From Thauera terpenica 58Eu (lineage in GTDB: Bacteria > Pseudomonadota > Gammaproteobacteria > Burkholderiales > Rhodocyclaceae), in assembly GCF_000443165.1 (NCBI RefSeq), contig NZ_ATJV01000081.1:1-64000 (forward strand): a stretch of 64,000 nucleotides of DNA, in the 5' to 3' direction. The translations under genes were made by a program, and so were the position numbers. Under the pieces are notes generated by a model. It made no database searches. It saw only the letters and a list, made by a program, of their open reading frames with translations, and was not told the DNA's origin. Positions 36,300-45,512 of the stretch are shown in pieces. Numbering within the stretch: the stretch's first letter is position 1; every line of letters begins with the position of its first letter.

Positions 36300-36710
36300 A
36301 TGAGCCCCGCCACCGCCGCCCTGCTTGCCGACGCGCTGCTCGCGCTGCACGTCGGCGTGGTGCTGTTCGTGGTCGGCCTGCTGGCGCTGGTGCTGGTGGG
36401 CGGCGCGCGCGGCTGGGCCTGGGTGCGCTGCTTTTACCTGCGCCTCATCCATGTGCTGCTGATGGTCTTCGTCACCGGGCAGGCCTGGCTGGGCCGCCTG
36501 TGCCCGCTCACCCTGTGGGAGCAGGATCTGCGCCGCATCGCGGGCGAGGCGAGCTACGAGGAGAGCTTCATCGCCCACGGGCTCTCGCGCCTGCTGTACT
36601 GGGAGGCGCCGTGGTGGGTGTTCGTGGCGACATACACCGGCTTCGCTATGCTGGTGCTGCTGGCATGGCGCTGGGTAGCGCCGCAGCGCAAGCCAGCAGG
36701 GCGCAGTTAG
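36300..36710 (+). CDS. DUF2784 membrane protein
   Basis: 136 aa, four hydrophobic segments. Matches the DUF2784 pattern: an N-terminal ALHVGVVLFVVGLLALVLVG, then GQAWLGRLCPLTLWEQ, the most conserved stretch of the family, and a C-terminal WWVFVATYTGF. Inner-membrane, function unknown. Convergent with the cytochrome b561 gene, with 45 bp between stops. Confidence 0.8.
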   Translation: MSPATAALLADALLALHVGVVLFVVGLLALVLVGGARGWAWVRCFYLRLIHVLLMVFVTGQAWLGRLCPLTLWEQDLRRIAGEASYEESFIAHGLSRLLYWEAPWWVFVATYTGFAMLVLLAWRWVAPQRKPAGRS

Positions 36711-36755
36711 TCGCCCTGGCGGCGCGGCATCCTTGCTGCCACGCCGCCGCTCCGA

Positions 36756-37442
36756 TCACCAGGGCGCGACCGGTGGGGGCGGAGGTACTTCGATGAAGCT
36801 GCCGGTGGCGACATAGAGCACGCCGGCCGTGATCGCGAGCGCGATGAGGAAGGCCACCAGGCCACCACCTCGGGCGGGCTGGTGCGCGGGATCGACGACT
36901 TCCTTCACGCCAGTGATCATCGGCTTGACCAGATTGTCCTTCTTCACCAGGGCGTAGAAGGCGATCGCCAGCACATGCAGTGACACGAGGCCGATGATGA
37001 TCCAGAAGTTCTGCCGATGCAGGCTGCTCAGGCTGTCGCTGGTGGCCTTATCCACCAAGGCATAGAGCGGGCCTTCGAAGGCGATGTCGTCATTCGCAAC
37101 CAGGCCGCTCACCGCCTGGAAGATCAGGATCGCCAGCAAGGCCAGCACCGACAGCGCACCGACCGGATTGTGGCCCAGGCCGCGCCATTGCCCGCGCACA
37201 TAGGCAAGAACACGACCGGGACCGGGGACGAAGTGGGCGAAGCGCGCATAAGTCGAACCGACAAAGCCCCACACCAGGCGGAACGCCAGCAGGCCGGTGA
37301 TGGCGATGCCGGCGCGAGCGTGCCATTCGATCAGGTTCCCGCCCACCCAGCCGGTCACGAAGGAGGCGACCACCAGCAGCAGCAGCAGCCAGTGGAAAAG
37401 CCGCGTCGGCAAGTCCCAGATCCGTATTGTTCGTGTGCTCAT
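36756..37442 (-). CDS. Cytochrome b561-type membrane protein
   Basis: 228 aa. Four membrane helices carry the histidines of a diheme b-type cytochrome: RLFHWLLLLL, NLIEWHARAGIAITG, SLHRQNFWIIIG and LVSLHVLAI. The C-terminal membrane helix leads to a Pro-rich end. It resembles the prokaryotic b561/hydrogenase cytochrome b family. In other proteobacteria such genes neighbour cytochrome c', with which it may exchange electrons; here they sit on opposite strands with a DUF2784 gene between them. Confidence 0.85.
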   Translation of the reverse strand: MSTRTIRIWDLPTRLFHWLLLLLVVASFVTGWVGGNLIEWHARAGIAITGLLAFRLVWGFVGSTYARFAHFVPGPGRVLAYVRGQWRGLGHNPVGALSVLALLAILIFQAVSGLVANDDIAFEGPLYALVDKATSDSLSSLHRQNFWIIIGLVSLHVLAIAFYALVKKDNLVKPMITGVKEVVDPAHQPARGGGLVAFLIALAITAGVLYVATGSFIEVPPPPPVAPW

Positions 37443-37554
37443 TGACGTTTCCCTGCGTTGGTGGATGACAGCGCCCCGCGTTCAGGGCGACCCACAGCCT
37501 TGATTATGACAGCGCTGCAGCCCGGACCGAACCGCAGCCCGGCCCGGCCCGGCT

Positions 37555-40500
37555 TCAGGCCGGCTGGCGCAGCGCGAGGAATTCGCGCAGATGGCGCCCG
37601 GTGTGCGACTCCGGCGTCGCCATCGCCACCTCGGGCGGCCCCTCGGCGACCACCTCACCCCCCCCGTCGCCGCCCTCCGGCCCCAGGTCGATGAGCCAGT
37701 CGGCCTCGGCCATCACATCCAGATCATGTTCGATGACCAGCACCGTATGGCCGGCGTCGGACAGGCGGTGGAGGACGCGGATCAGCTTGTCCACATCCGC
37801 CATGTGCAGGCCCACGGTGGGTTCGTCGAGCACGTACAGGCTGTGCTTGTCCGCGGGCAGGGGCACGCCGCCGGTGTCGGTGGGGTCGCCGGGGCGGACG
37901 CGCACCTTGCTCAGCTCGGTGACGAGCTTGATGCGCTGCGCCTCGCCGCCCGACAGGGTCGGACTGGGCTGGCCCAGGGTGAGGTAACCCAGGCCGACGT
38001 CCTGCAGCAGCTGCAGCGGATGGGCAATGCCGGGATGCGCGGAAAAGAACGCCACCGCCTCATCCACCGCCATCGCCAGCACTTCGGCCACAGTCTTGTC
38101 GCGCCAGCGCACGGACAGGGTCTCGGGGTTGAAGCGCGCACCCCCACAGCCCTCGCACGGCGTCTTGACGTCGGGCAGGAAGCTCATCTCCACCGTGGTG
38201 TGACCGGCGCCATCGCACACCGGGCAGCGTCCGGCGCCGGTATTGAAGGAAAAGCGCGAGGCACTCCAGCCCCGGGTGCGGGCGTCGAAGGTGTCGGCGA
38301 AAAGCTTGCGGATCGCGTCCCAGAAGCCGACATAGGTTGCCGGACAGGAGCGCGGGGTCTTGCCGATCGGGGTCTGATCCACTTCCAGCACGCGCCCCAC
38401 CTGCTGCCAGCCGTGGAGGGCGCGGCAACCGATCAGGGCCTGATCCACCTCGTCGGGCTGGGCCTGGCCGCGGCGGCGGGCGCGGGTCGCAAGCGGATCG
38501 CCCAGGCGGGTGCGCAGGTTGGCGTGGATCACGTCACGCGCCAGGCTGGATTTACCCGAGCCCGAAACGCCGGTGACCACGCTCAGGCGCGCGAGCGGAA
38601 TACGCACCGAGACCTCGCGCAGATTGTGCAGCCGCGCGCCCTCGACTCGAATCGCCGGATGATCGGCGGCCACCGCACGGCGCGGGCGCAAGGGGTGTTG
38701 CAGGGGATGACGGAAGCACGCCCCGGTGGCGGATTCGGGCGCCGCGAGCAGGGCGGCGAGATCACCTTCGGCCACCACCCGGCCACCGCGCACGCCCGCG
38801 CCCGGACCCAGATCGATGATGTGGTCGGCACGGCGGATGGTGTCCTCGTCATGTTCCACCACGAGCACGGTGTTGCCGCGGTCACGCAAGGCCTCCAGGG
38901 TGTCGAGCAGGAGCTGGTTGTCGCGCGGGTGCAGGCCGATCGTGGGCTCGTCGAGGATGTAACACACGCCACGCAGATTGGAGCCGAGCTGCGCCGCGAG
39001 GCGGATGCGCTGCGCCTCACCACCCGACAGCGTGGGCGCGGCTCGGTCGAGCGCCAGATAATCCAGGCCAACATGCTGCAGGAAGGCGAGGCGACCGCTG
39101 ATCTCGCTCACCAGATCGCGCGCGATGTCGACTTCACGCGCGTTGAGCACCAGCTCGGCGAAGAAGCGCGCCACCTTGCTGACCGGCTGCGCGGCCAGCT
39201 GATGCAGGCCGAGCGCACGAAAGCGCACCGCGCGCGCCACCGGGTTCAGGCGCGCACCCGCACACGCAGGGCATGGCTCGTCGCTGCTGATCACGCCTTC
39301 CGCGTCGCCCAGATCGAGCGCATTGGGGTCTTCGATGCGCGCCGCCGTCTTCAGACCGGTGCCGTAACACTGCGGGCACCAGCCATGCTTGGCGTTGTAG
39401 GAGAACAGGCGCGGATCCGGCTCGGGGAAACCGGTGTTGCAACTCGGACACGCACGCAGGGTGGAGAAGGTGATCGGCGTGGCGCCCAGTTTGCCGATCT
39501 CCAGCACCTTGATCACGCCCTTGCCGATCTCCAGCGCCTGGCGCACGAACTCGCGCAGCGTTGCCTCGTGCTCGGGCTGCACCAGCACCATGCCGGTCGC
39601 GAGTTCGATGTTGTGTTCCTTGTAGCGGTCCAGGCGCGGCCATTTTGTTGTCGGCAGATACTCGCCATCGACGCGCAACTGGGTGTGACCCTTGGCACGC
39701 GCCCACTTCGCGAGATCGGTGTACAAACCCTTGCGATTGACCACCAGGGGCGCGAGCACCTCCACCGAGGCGCCGCGCAGCTCATGCTGGATCTGGGCAA
39801 CGATGGCCTCGAAGCTTTGCGGCGTCACCGCCACATTGCAGTCCGGGCAGAACTGCGTGCCCAGCTTCACGTACATCAGGCGCAGGAAGGGGTGGATCTC
39901 GGTCAGGGTTGCGACCGTGCTCTTGCGTCCGCCGCGGCTGGTGCGCTGCTCGATCGCCACCGTGGGCGGAATGCCGAACAAGGCGTCCACGTCCGGCCGG
40001 CTGGCGGGCTGCACGAACTGGCGCGCGTAGGCGTTGAGTGATTCCAGATAACGGCGCTGACCCTCACCAAAAACGATGTCGAAGGCCAGGGTGGATTTGC
40101 CCGAGCCCGACAGCCCGGTGATGACGGTGAGGCGGTCGCGCGGAATGCGCAGGCTGACGTTTTTCAGGTTGTGCTCGCGCGCATGGCGGATCTCGATCGC
40201 GGGCGCGGTAACGGCACGGTATTCCACCCGCGCTTCCGCAGCGAGGAGTGCCCCTGCAGGAGCGGCGCCCGCGACCAGGCCTTCGGGGACGATCGTGCTG
40301 TCGGCAGCGCCATATTCGCGGCTGGCACCGCTCCTGGCGGAGGGCGCGCCGCGGGTGCGGGCGAGCGCTTCGGCGTAGTCGCGCAGCGCGGCGCCGGTAT
40401 GCGAACCGACATGCGCACGCACCACGGCAGGCGGACCCTCGACCACCAGCCGGCCGCCGTCTTCACCGCCCTCCGGGCCAAGGTCGATGATCCAGTCCGC

Positions 40501-43494
40501 AGCGGCGATGACATCAAGGTTGTGCTCGATGACGATCAATGAGTGCCCGGCCTGCAGCAGTTTGTCGAAGGCATTGAGCAGGGTGGCGACGTCCTCGAAA
40601 TGGAGGCCGGTGGTGGGCTCGTCGAAGAGGAAGAGCAGGCCGGGCTCGGTCGGCTCGGCCAGCCCCGAGACTCCACCCGCGGCGCCCTTGCCAGCGCGCA
40701 CGGCGAGCTCACCCGGAGCGCTCTTCGCAGCCCGCGTGGCGAGCGTTCCCGAATTGCCCCCAGACTTATCCACAGCACTGGCTTTGCGTACAGGCTTGCG
40801 CTGTGCGGCCGCCGCGAGATGTCCGGCCAGCTTCAGGCGCTGCGCCTCGCCCCCTGACAGGGTGGGCACGGGTTGGCCCAGGCGCAGATAGTCGAGGCCG
40901 ACATCGGCCAAGGGCGCGAGCGCGGCAAGCACCTTGGGATGCTCGCGGAAGACGTCCAGCGCCTCATGCACCGTCAGCTCCAGAACGTCCGCCACCGACA
41001 TACCTTTCCATTGCAATTCAAGCACTTCTGGCCGGTAACGCTTGCCGTTGCAGTCTGCGCAACGCAACCAGACATCGGACAGGAACTGCATCTCGACGTG
41101 CTCGAAGCCCGAGCCGGTGCAGGTCGGACAGCGCCCATGGCCGGCGTTGAAGCTGAAGGTGCCCGGGGTGTAGCCGCGCTGCTTCGCTTCGGGCAGGGCC
41201 GCGAACAGGGCACGGATGGGATCCCAGGCACCCACGTAGCTGACCGGGTTGGAGCGCGAGCTCTTGCCTATCGGTGACTGGTTGACCATCACCACGCCAC
41301 GCAACTTATCCACATTGTCCAGGCGTTCGAAGCTGCCCGGAGCGGTGGTCGCCGAGTCGCTGGCCTCGCCGAAGTGTCTGGCCAGGGCGGGGTAGAGTAC
41401 ATCCTCGATCAGGGTCGATTTGCCCGAGCCGGAGACGCCGGTCAGGCAGGTCAGACCCTGGAGCGGGAAGGCAACACTCAGACCACGCAAGTTGTGCTGA
41501 TGCACTCCGGCCAGCACCAGGCGCGGGGCGGTGGCGTCGACCGGGCGTGGCGCACGATCGACATCGATGGATTTCCTGCCCGCGAGCCACGGACCGGTCA
41601 CCGAGTCGGCGTTGGCCGCGATCTCGGCATAGCTGCCACGGGCGACGATGTGGCCGCCCCGCTCACCGGGGCCGGGGCCGATCTCCAGCAGCTCATCGGC
41701 GGCAACCATCACCTGCGGATCGTGCTCGACCACCACCAGGGTGTTGCCAGCGTCGCGCAGCCGCGTCATGACGCCGAGGATGCGGCCGATATCACGCGGG
41801 TGGAGGCCGATCGAGGGCTCGTCGAGCACAAAGAGCGTATTCACCAGCGAGGTGCCCAGCGCCGTGGTGAGGTTGATGCGCTGCACCTCACCCCCGGACA
41901 GCGTGCGCGACTGCCGATCCAGGGTCAGGTAGCCCAGGCCGACATCGGCCAGATAGGTGAGACGGCTGCGGATCTCGCCCAGCACCAGCTCGGTGGCCTC
42001 GTCGGGCACGTCGGGGATGTGCAGCGCGGCGATGGCCTCGCGGATGCGATCGATGGGCAGGGCCATGAGCTCGTGGATGGCGAGGCCGGGAGCGCCGGTG
42101 GCGTCAGCCCGCCCCATGGTGGCATCCGCAGCCGCAGCGTCAGCCATGCCTGCGGCGGCGGACGTGGCTGTGTCGGCGGACGTGGCTGTAGGGGGCCAAT
42201 CCGTCGTCGGCAGGCGCCACAGCAGGGCGTCAGGCTTGAGGCGCGCACCATGACAGGACGGGCATTCGGTGTAGCTGCGGTAGCGCGACAGCAGCACGCG
42301 GATATGCATCTTGTACGCCTTGCTCTCCAGCCAGCCGAAGAAGTGGCGCACGCCGTACCAGTAACGCGGCCAGGAGCTGTCCCAGCTCTTCCACTTCGGG
42401 TCACCTTCGAACAACCACTGGCGGTGCTCGGGCGGCAGCTCGCGCACCGGAATGTCCATCGCCACGCCGTGCTTCTTCGCCATCTTCGCCAGGTCATGCT
42501 GGCTCTCACGATAGCTTTCCGTCTGCCAGGGCCTGATCGCGCCTTCGGCCAGCGTCTTCGACTCGTCGGGCACCACCAGACCGAGGTCAACCCCGATCAC
42601 ACGCCCGAAGCCGCGACAGGTCTCGCACGCGCCAAGCGGTGAGTTGAAGGAAAACAGGCCTGGGGTCGGCTCGCTGTAGTGGAGGTCGCAGTCGGCGCAA
42701 TGCAGGCCGGAGGAATAGGGCCAGACCTCTTCGCCCGCCACCGCCTTGCCCGCCGCGCCCGCAGTCGAGCCACCTTCGACCGTGGCATGCACCGACAGCC
42801 GGCCCTGACCGCGTGCGAGGGCGCTCTCCAGGGCTTCAGCGAGACGTGCTGCATCCACCGTGGACGCACGAAACCGATCCTGCACCACCTGCAGCACATC
42901 GTTGTCACCGCCCACCGCCGCAATGCGCTGCTGGATGCGAGTGTAGCCCTGGGCATTGAGCAGGGCGGTGACTTCCTCAGCGCTGAAGTTCGCCGGAATG
43001 GGCACAGGAAAGCACACCACCAGGCGGGGATCCCCGGCAGCGGCGGCGCGCCGGCGCAGATCAGCCGCAATGCTGTCCGCGGAATCACGCCGCACCGGCT
43101 GGCCGCAACAACGGCAATGCAGCTGCGCCGCACGCGCATACAGCAGCTTGAAGTGGTCGGCGAGCTCGGTCATGGTGCCGACCGTCGACCGTGAGCTGCG
43201 CACCGGATTGGTCTGATCGATGGCGATGGCGGGGGGTACGCCCTCGATGCGATCCACCTGCGGCTTGTCCATGCGGTCGAGGAACTGGCGCGCATAGGGC
43301 GAGAAGGTCTCGACGTAGCGGCGCTGGCCCTCGGCGTAGAGCGTGTCGAACACCAGCGAGGACTTGCCGGAACCGGACACGCCGGTGACTACGGTGAGGC
43401 GGTTCAGCGCCAGATCGAGCGACAGATTGCGCAGGTTGTTCTGGCGCGCGCCAAAAATGCGGATGGCGGGCGCCTTGGGATCGGGTGCGGGCAT
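37555..43494 (-). CDS. Double-length UvrA-like protein (tandem fusion)
   Basis: 1979 aa from ATG 43494, twice the usual UvrA (about 940 aa). There are four ABC ATPase modules. Walker A GxSGSGKS(S/T) occurs near residues 38, 686, 1128 and 1643; each is followed by LSGGE and by Walker B forms DEPSIGLHPRD, DEPTTGLHFED, DEPTIGLHPRD and DEPTVGLHMAD. CxxC zinc clusters occur in both halves. UvrA recognises DNA lesions for nucleotide excision repair as a dimer; this protein is in effect a covalent dimer. Long UvrAs of this kind are known from beta- and gammaproteobacteria and usually accompany a normal uvrA, which is not in this window. A low-complexity Ala/Thr/Asp linker lies near residue 440-460. 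Confidence 0.9.
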   Translation of the reverse strand: MPAPDPKAPAIRIFGARQNNLRNLSLDLALNRLTVVTGVSGSGKSSLVFDTLYAEGQRRYVETFSPYARQFLDRMDKPQVDRIEGVPPAIAIDQTNPVRSSRSTVGTMTELADHFKLLYARAAQLHCRCCGQPVRRDSADSIAADLRRRAAAAGDPRLVVCFPVPIPANFSAEEVTALLNAQGYTRIQQRIAAVGGDNDVLQVVQDRFRASTVDAARLAEALESALARGQGRLSVHATVEGGSTAGAAGKAVAGEEVWPYSSGLHCADCDLHYSEPTPGLFSFNSPLGACETCRGFGRVIGVDLGLVVPDESKTLAEGAIRPWQTESYRESQHDLAKMAKKHGVAMDIPVRELPPEHRQWLFEGDPKWKSWDSSWPRYWYGVRHFFGWLESKAYKMHIRVLLSRYRSYTECPSCHGARLKPDALLWRLPTTDWPPTATSADTATSAAAGMADAAAADATMGRADATGAPGLAIHELMALPIDRIREAIAALHIPDVPDEATELVLGEIRSRLTYLADVGLGYLTLDRQSRTLSGGEVQRINLTTALGTSLVNTLFVLDEPSIGLHPRDIGRILGVMTRLRDAGNTLVVVEHDPQVMVAADELLEIGPGPGERGGHIVARGSYAEIAANADSVTGPWLAGRKSIDVDRAPRPVDATAPRLVLAGVHQHNLRGLSVAFPLQGLTCLTGVSGSGKSTLIEDVLYPALARHFGEASDSATTAPGSFERLDNVDKLRGVVMVNQSPIGKSSRSNPVSYVGAWDPIRALFAALPEAKQRGYTPGTFSFNAGHGRCPTCTGSGFEHVEMQFLSDVWLRCADCNGKRYRPEVLELQWKGMSVADVLELTVHEALDVFREHPKVLAALAPLADVGLDYLRLGQPVPTLSGGEAQRLKLAGHLAAAAQRKPVRKASAVDKSGGNSGTLATRAAKSAPGELAVRAGKGAAGGVSGLAEPTEPGLLFLFDEPTTGLHFEDVATLLNAFDKLLQAGHSLIVIEHNLDVIAAADWIIDLGPEGGEDGGRLVVEGPPAVVRAHVGSHTGAALRDYAEALARTRGAPSARSGASREYGAADSTIVPEGLVAGAAPAGALLAAEARVEYRAVTAPAIEIRHAREHNLKNVSLRIPRDRLTVITGLSGSGKSTLAFDIVFGEGQRRYLESLNAYARQFVQPASRPDVDALFGIPPTVAIEQRTSRGGRKSTVATLTEIHPFLRLMYVKLGTQFCPDCNVAVTPQSFEAIVAQIQHELRGASVEVLAPLVVNRKGLYTDLAKWARAKGHTQLRVDGEYLPTTKWPRLDRYKEHNIELATGMVLVQPEHEATLREFVRQALEIGKGVIKVLEIGKLGATPITFSTLRACPSCNTGFPEPDPRLFSYNAKHGWCPQCYGTGLKTAARIEDPNALDLGDAEGVISSDEPCPACAGARLNPVARAVRFRALGLHQLAAQPVSKVARFFAELVLNAREVDIARDLVSEISGRLAFLQHVGLDYLALDRAAPTLSGGEAQRIRLAAQLGSNLRGVCYILDEPTIGLHPRDNQLLLDTLEALRDRGNTVLVVEHDEDTIRRADHIIDLGPGAGVRGGRVVAEGDLAALLAAPESATGACFRHPLQHPLRPRRAVAADHPAIRVEGARLHNLREVSVRIPLARLSVVTGVSGSGKSSLARDVIHANLRTRLGDPLATRARRRGQAQPDEVDQALIGCRALHGWQQVGRVLEVDQTPIGKTPRSCPATYVGFWDAIRKLFADTFDARTRGWSASRFSFNTGAGRCPVCDGAGHTTVEMSFLPDVKTPCEGCGGARFNPETLSVRWRDKTVAEVLAMAVDEAVAFFSAHPGIAHPLQLLQDVGLGYLTLGQPSPTLSGGEAQRIKLVTELSKVRVRPGDPTDTGGVPLPADKHSLYVLDEPTVGLHMADVDKLIRVLHRLSDAGHTVLVIEHDLDVMAEADWLIDLGPEGGDGGGEVVAEGPPEVAMATPESHTGRHLREFLALRQPA
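42156..42191 (-). repeat. 18-bp tandem repeat inside the UvrA-like gene
   Basis: Two copies of an 18-bp unit (42156-42173 and 42174-42191, 16 of 18 bases identical). In the coding frame they give two successive TATSA(D/A)-like hexapeptides in an Ala/Thr linker. It is probably a slippage expansion. Confidence 0.75.
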
Positions 43495-43619
43495 GGTGGG
43501 GGAGACGAAGCAAAGAGGAGGGATTCTAAGGGCGAGCCCGGTGCAGACCATTTACCGAGCTCAGAATTCCCATCGGCTATCATTCGCCCATCCTGCCGCC
43601 CGCAGCACAAGGTGTGGCG

Positions 43620-45512
43620 ATGAACCGAGCTTATGGAGATACCCTTTTGAGCGAACACCTGATGCTCACCATTGCCGCGATCACCCTCATCGGTGGCGCC
43701 TGCCAATGGCTGGCCTGGCGCCTGCGTTTACCGGCGATCGTATTCCTGCTCCTGACCGGTATCGTGATCGGGCCTGTCACCGGCTGGTTCGATCCGGATG
43801 CGCTGCTTGGCCCCTTGCTGTTCCCCTTCGTGTCGCTGTCGGTCGCGGTGATCCTGTTCGAAGGCAGCCTGACCCTGAAGTTCTCCGAAATTCGCGGCAT
43901 CGAGACGGTGGTACGGCGTTTCGTCACCAGCGGCACCCTCGTCACCTGGTCGGTGACCACCATCGCCGCGCGCCTGATCGCTGATCTGAGCTGGGAACTC
44001 GCCACCCTGTTTGGCGCCTTCATGGTGGTCACCGGTCCGACCGTCATCGTGCCCATGCTGCGCACCGTGCGGCCTACCGCGAACATCGCCAATATCCTGC
44101 GCTGGGAAGGCATCATCATCGATCCCATCGGCGCCTTGCTCGCAGTGCTGGTGTTTGAATTCGTGGTGTCCGCGGGGGCGGGCGATGCGCTCGGTGCCAC
44201 GGTGCTCGCCTTCATCAGCGTGATCGCAGTGGGTACGGCGTCGGGGCTTGCGGCGGGCTACGCGCTTGGTGAGGCCTTGCGCCGCGACTGGCTTCCCACC
44301 TATCTGTACAACACGATCACGCTCGCCGCGGTGTTCTGCTCCTTCTCCGTATCGAACGCCTTCATCGAAGAATCCGGCCTGCTCGCCGTCACCGTGATGG
44401 GCATCTACCTCGGCAACCGCCGCGGCGTACCGATCGACGAAATCCTGTCGTTCAAGGAAAGTCTGTCCCTGCTGCTCATAACGGTGCTCTTCATCCTGCT
44501 CGCGGCCCGACTCGACCTCGACCACTTGCAGCAAATGGGCTGGATCGTCGTCGGTGTGTTTCTCGCCATCCAGTTCATTGCCCGTCCGCTCGAGGTGCTG
44601 TACTGCACCTGGGGTTCCAGCCTGACCTGGCAGGAACGCAGCCTGCTGGCCTGGATCGCACCGCGCGGCATCGTCGCCGCCGCGGTCAGCGCGCTGTTCG
44701 CGATCAAGCTCGAACAACGCAACTTCGAACAAGCCGAGCTGCTGGTGCCGCTGACCTTCGTCGTCATCATCGGCACCGTGGTGCTGCAAAGTCTGACCTC
44801 AGGCTGGATCGCCCGCAGGCTGGGCGTGTCCGAACCCGCCGCGGCCGGCTTCCTGATTCTGGGTGCAAACCCGCTCGGCAGGGCGATGGCGAAAGCGCTC
44901 GAGCAACAGAAGGTGCGCGTGCTGCTGTGCGACACCTTGTGGGACAACGTCAGCCGCGCGCGCATGGCGGGCTTGAAAGCCTACTACGGCAACCCCTTGT
45001 CGGCACATGCGGAGAACTACCTCGACCTGTCGGGATTGGGCCACCTGCTGGCGGTCACGCCCGATGCCCACATGAACGCCCTGGCCTGCAGTCGCTTCAA
45101 GGACATGTTCGGGGTCAAGAATGTGTATTCGCTACGCGTTGGCAGCAGCACCGGCACCAGCCGCCGCGACACGCGGCGCGAGGGCCGCACTGCGTTCAGC
45201 GACGAAATCACCTATGTCGACCTGTCGCGGCGCATCTATCGCGGGGCCGAGGTGCGCAAGACCAACCTGTCCGAGACCTTCAGCATGGCGCAGTTTCACG
45301 CGGTGCACGGCGAACGCGCCACGCCCCTGTTTGCGGTCGACCCCAAGGGGCGGATCGAGGTGTTCGCAGCCGAGACCGAGCTCGAGCCCGCCGCGAACTG
45401 GTCGATCATTGCGCTCATCGATGCCGACAGCAACAGTGCCAAAGCTGACGGCAACGGCACGAGTCGGGCTCAGGCGCCCGCTACATCAGCCACTGGGGAC
45501 GCAACAACATGA
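43620..45512 (+). CDS. CPA1-type cation:proton antiporter with RCK-like domain
   Basis: 630 aa from ATG 43620. About 12-13 membrane helices (residues 15-400) of the Na+(K+)/H+ exchanger CPA1 fold, with LPAIVFLLLTGIVIGP and the acidic pair region EGIIIDPIGALLAV. A cytosolic Rossmann-type domain follows (GFLILGANPLGRAMAKALEQ, about 425-515) and then a further C-terminal beta-rich domain. It probably exports K+ or Na+ under nucleotide control. Divergent from the UvrA-like gene; its 3' end overlaps the convergent thioredoxin-CcdA gene by 32 bp. Confidence 0.88.
   Translation: MNRAYGDTLLSEHLMLTIAAITLIGGACQWLAWRLRLPAIVFLLLTGIVIGPVTGWFDPDALLGPLLFPFVSLSVAVILFEGSLTLKFSEIRGIETVVRRFVTSGTLVTWSVTTIAARLIADLSWELATLFGAFMVVTGPTVIVPMLRTVRPTANIANILRWEGIIIDPIGALLAVLVFEFVVSAGAGDALGATVLAFISVIAVGTASGLAAGYALGEALRRDWLPTYLYNTITLAAVFCSFSVSNAFIEESGLLAVTVMGIYLGNRRGVPIDEILSFKESLSLLLITVLFILLAARLDLDHLQQMGWIVVGVFLAIQFIARPLEVLYCTWGSSLTWQERSLLAWIAPRGIVAAAVSALFAIKLEQRNFEQAELLVPLTFVVIIGTVVLQSLTSGWIARRLGVSEPAAAGFLILGANPLGRAMAKALEQQKVRVLLCDTLWDNVSRARMAGLKAYYGNPLSAHAENYLDLSGLGHLLAVTPDAHMNALACSRFKDMFGVKNVYSLRVGSSTGTSRRDTRREGRTAFSDEITYVDLSRRIYRGAEVRKTNLSETFSMAQFHAVHGERATPLFAVDPKGRIEVFAAETELEPAANWSIIALIDADSNSAKADGNGTSRAQAPATSATGDATT

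Noticed and set aside
37591-40041. An 816-codon plus-strand ORF
   Set aside because: Antisense shadow of the UvrA-like gene, with no domain or ribosome site.
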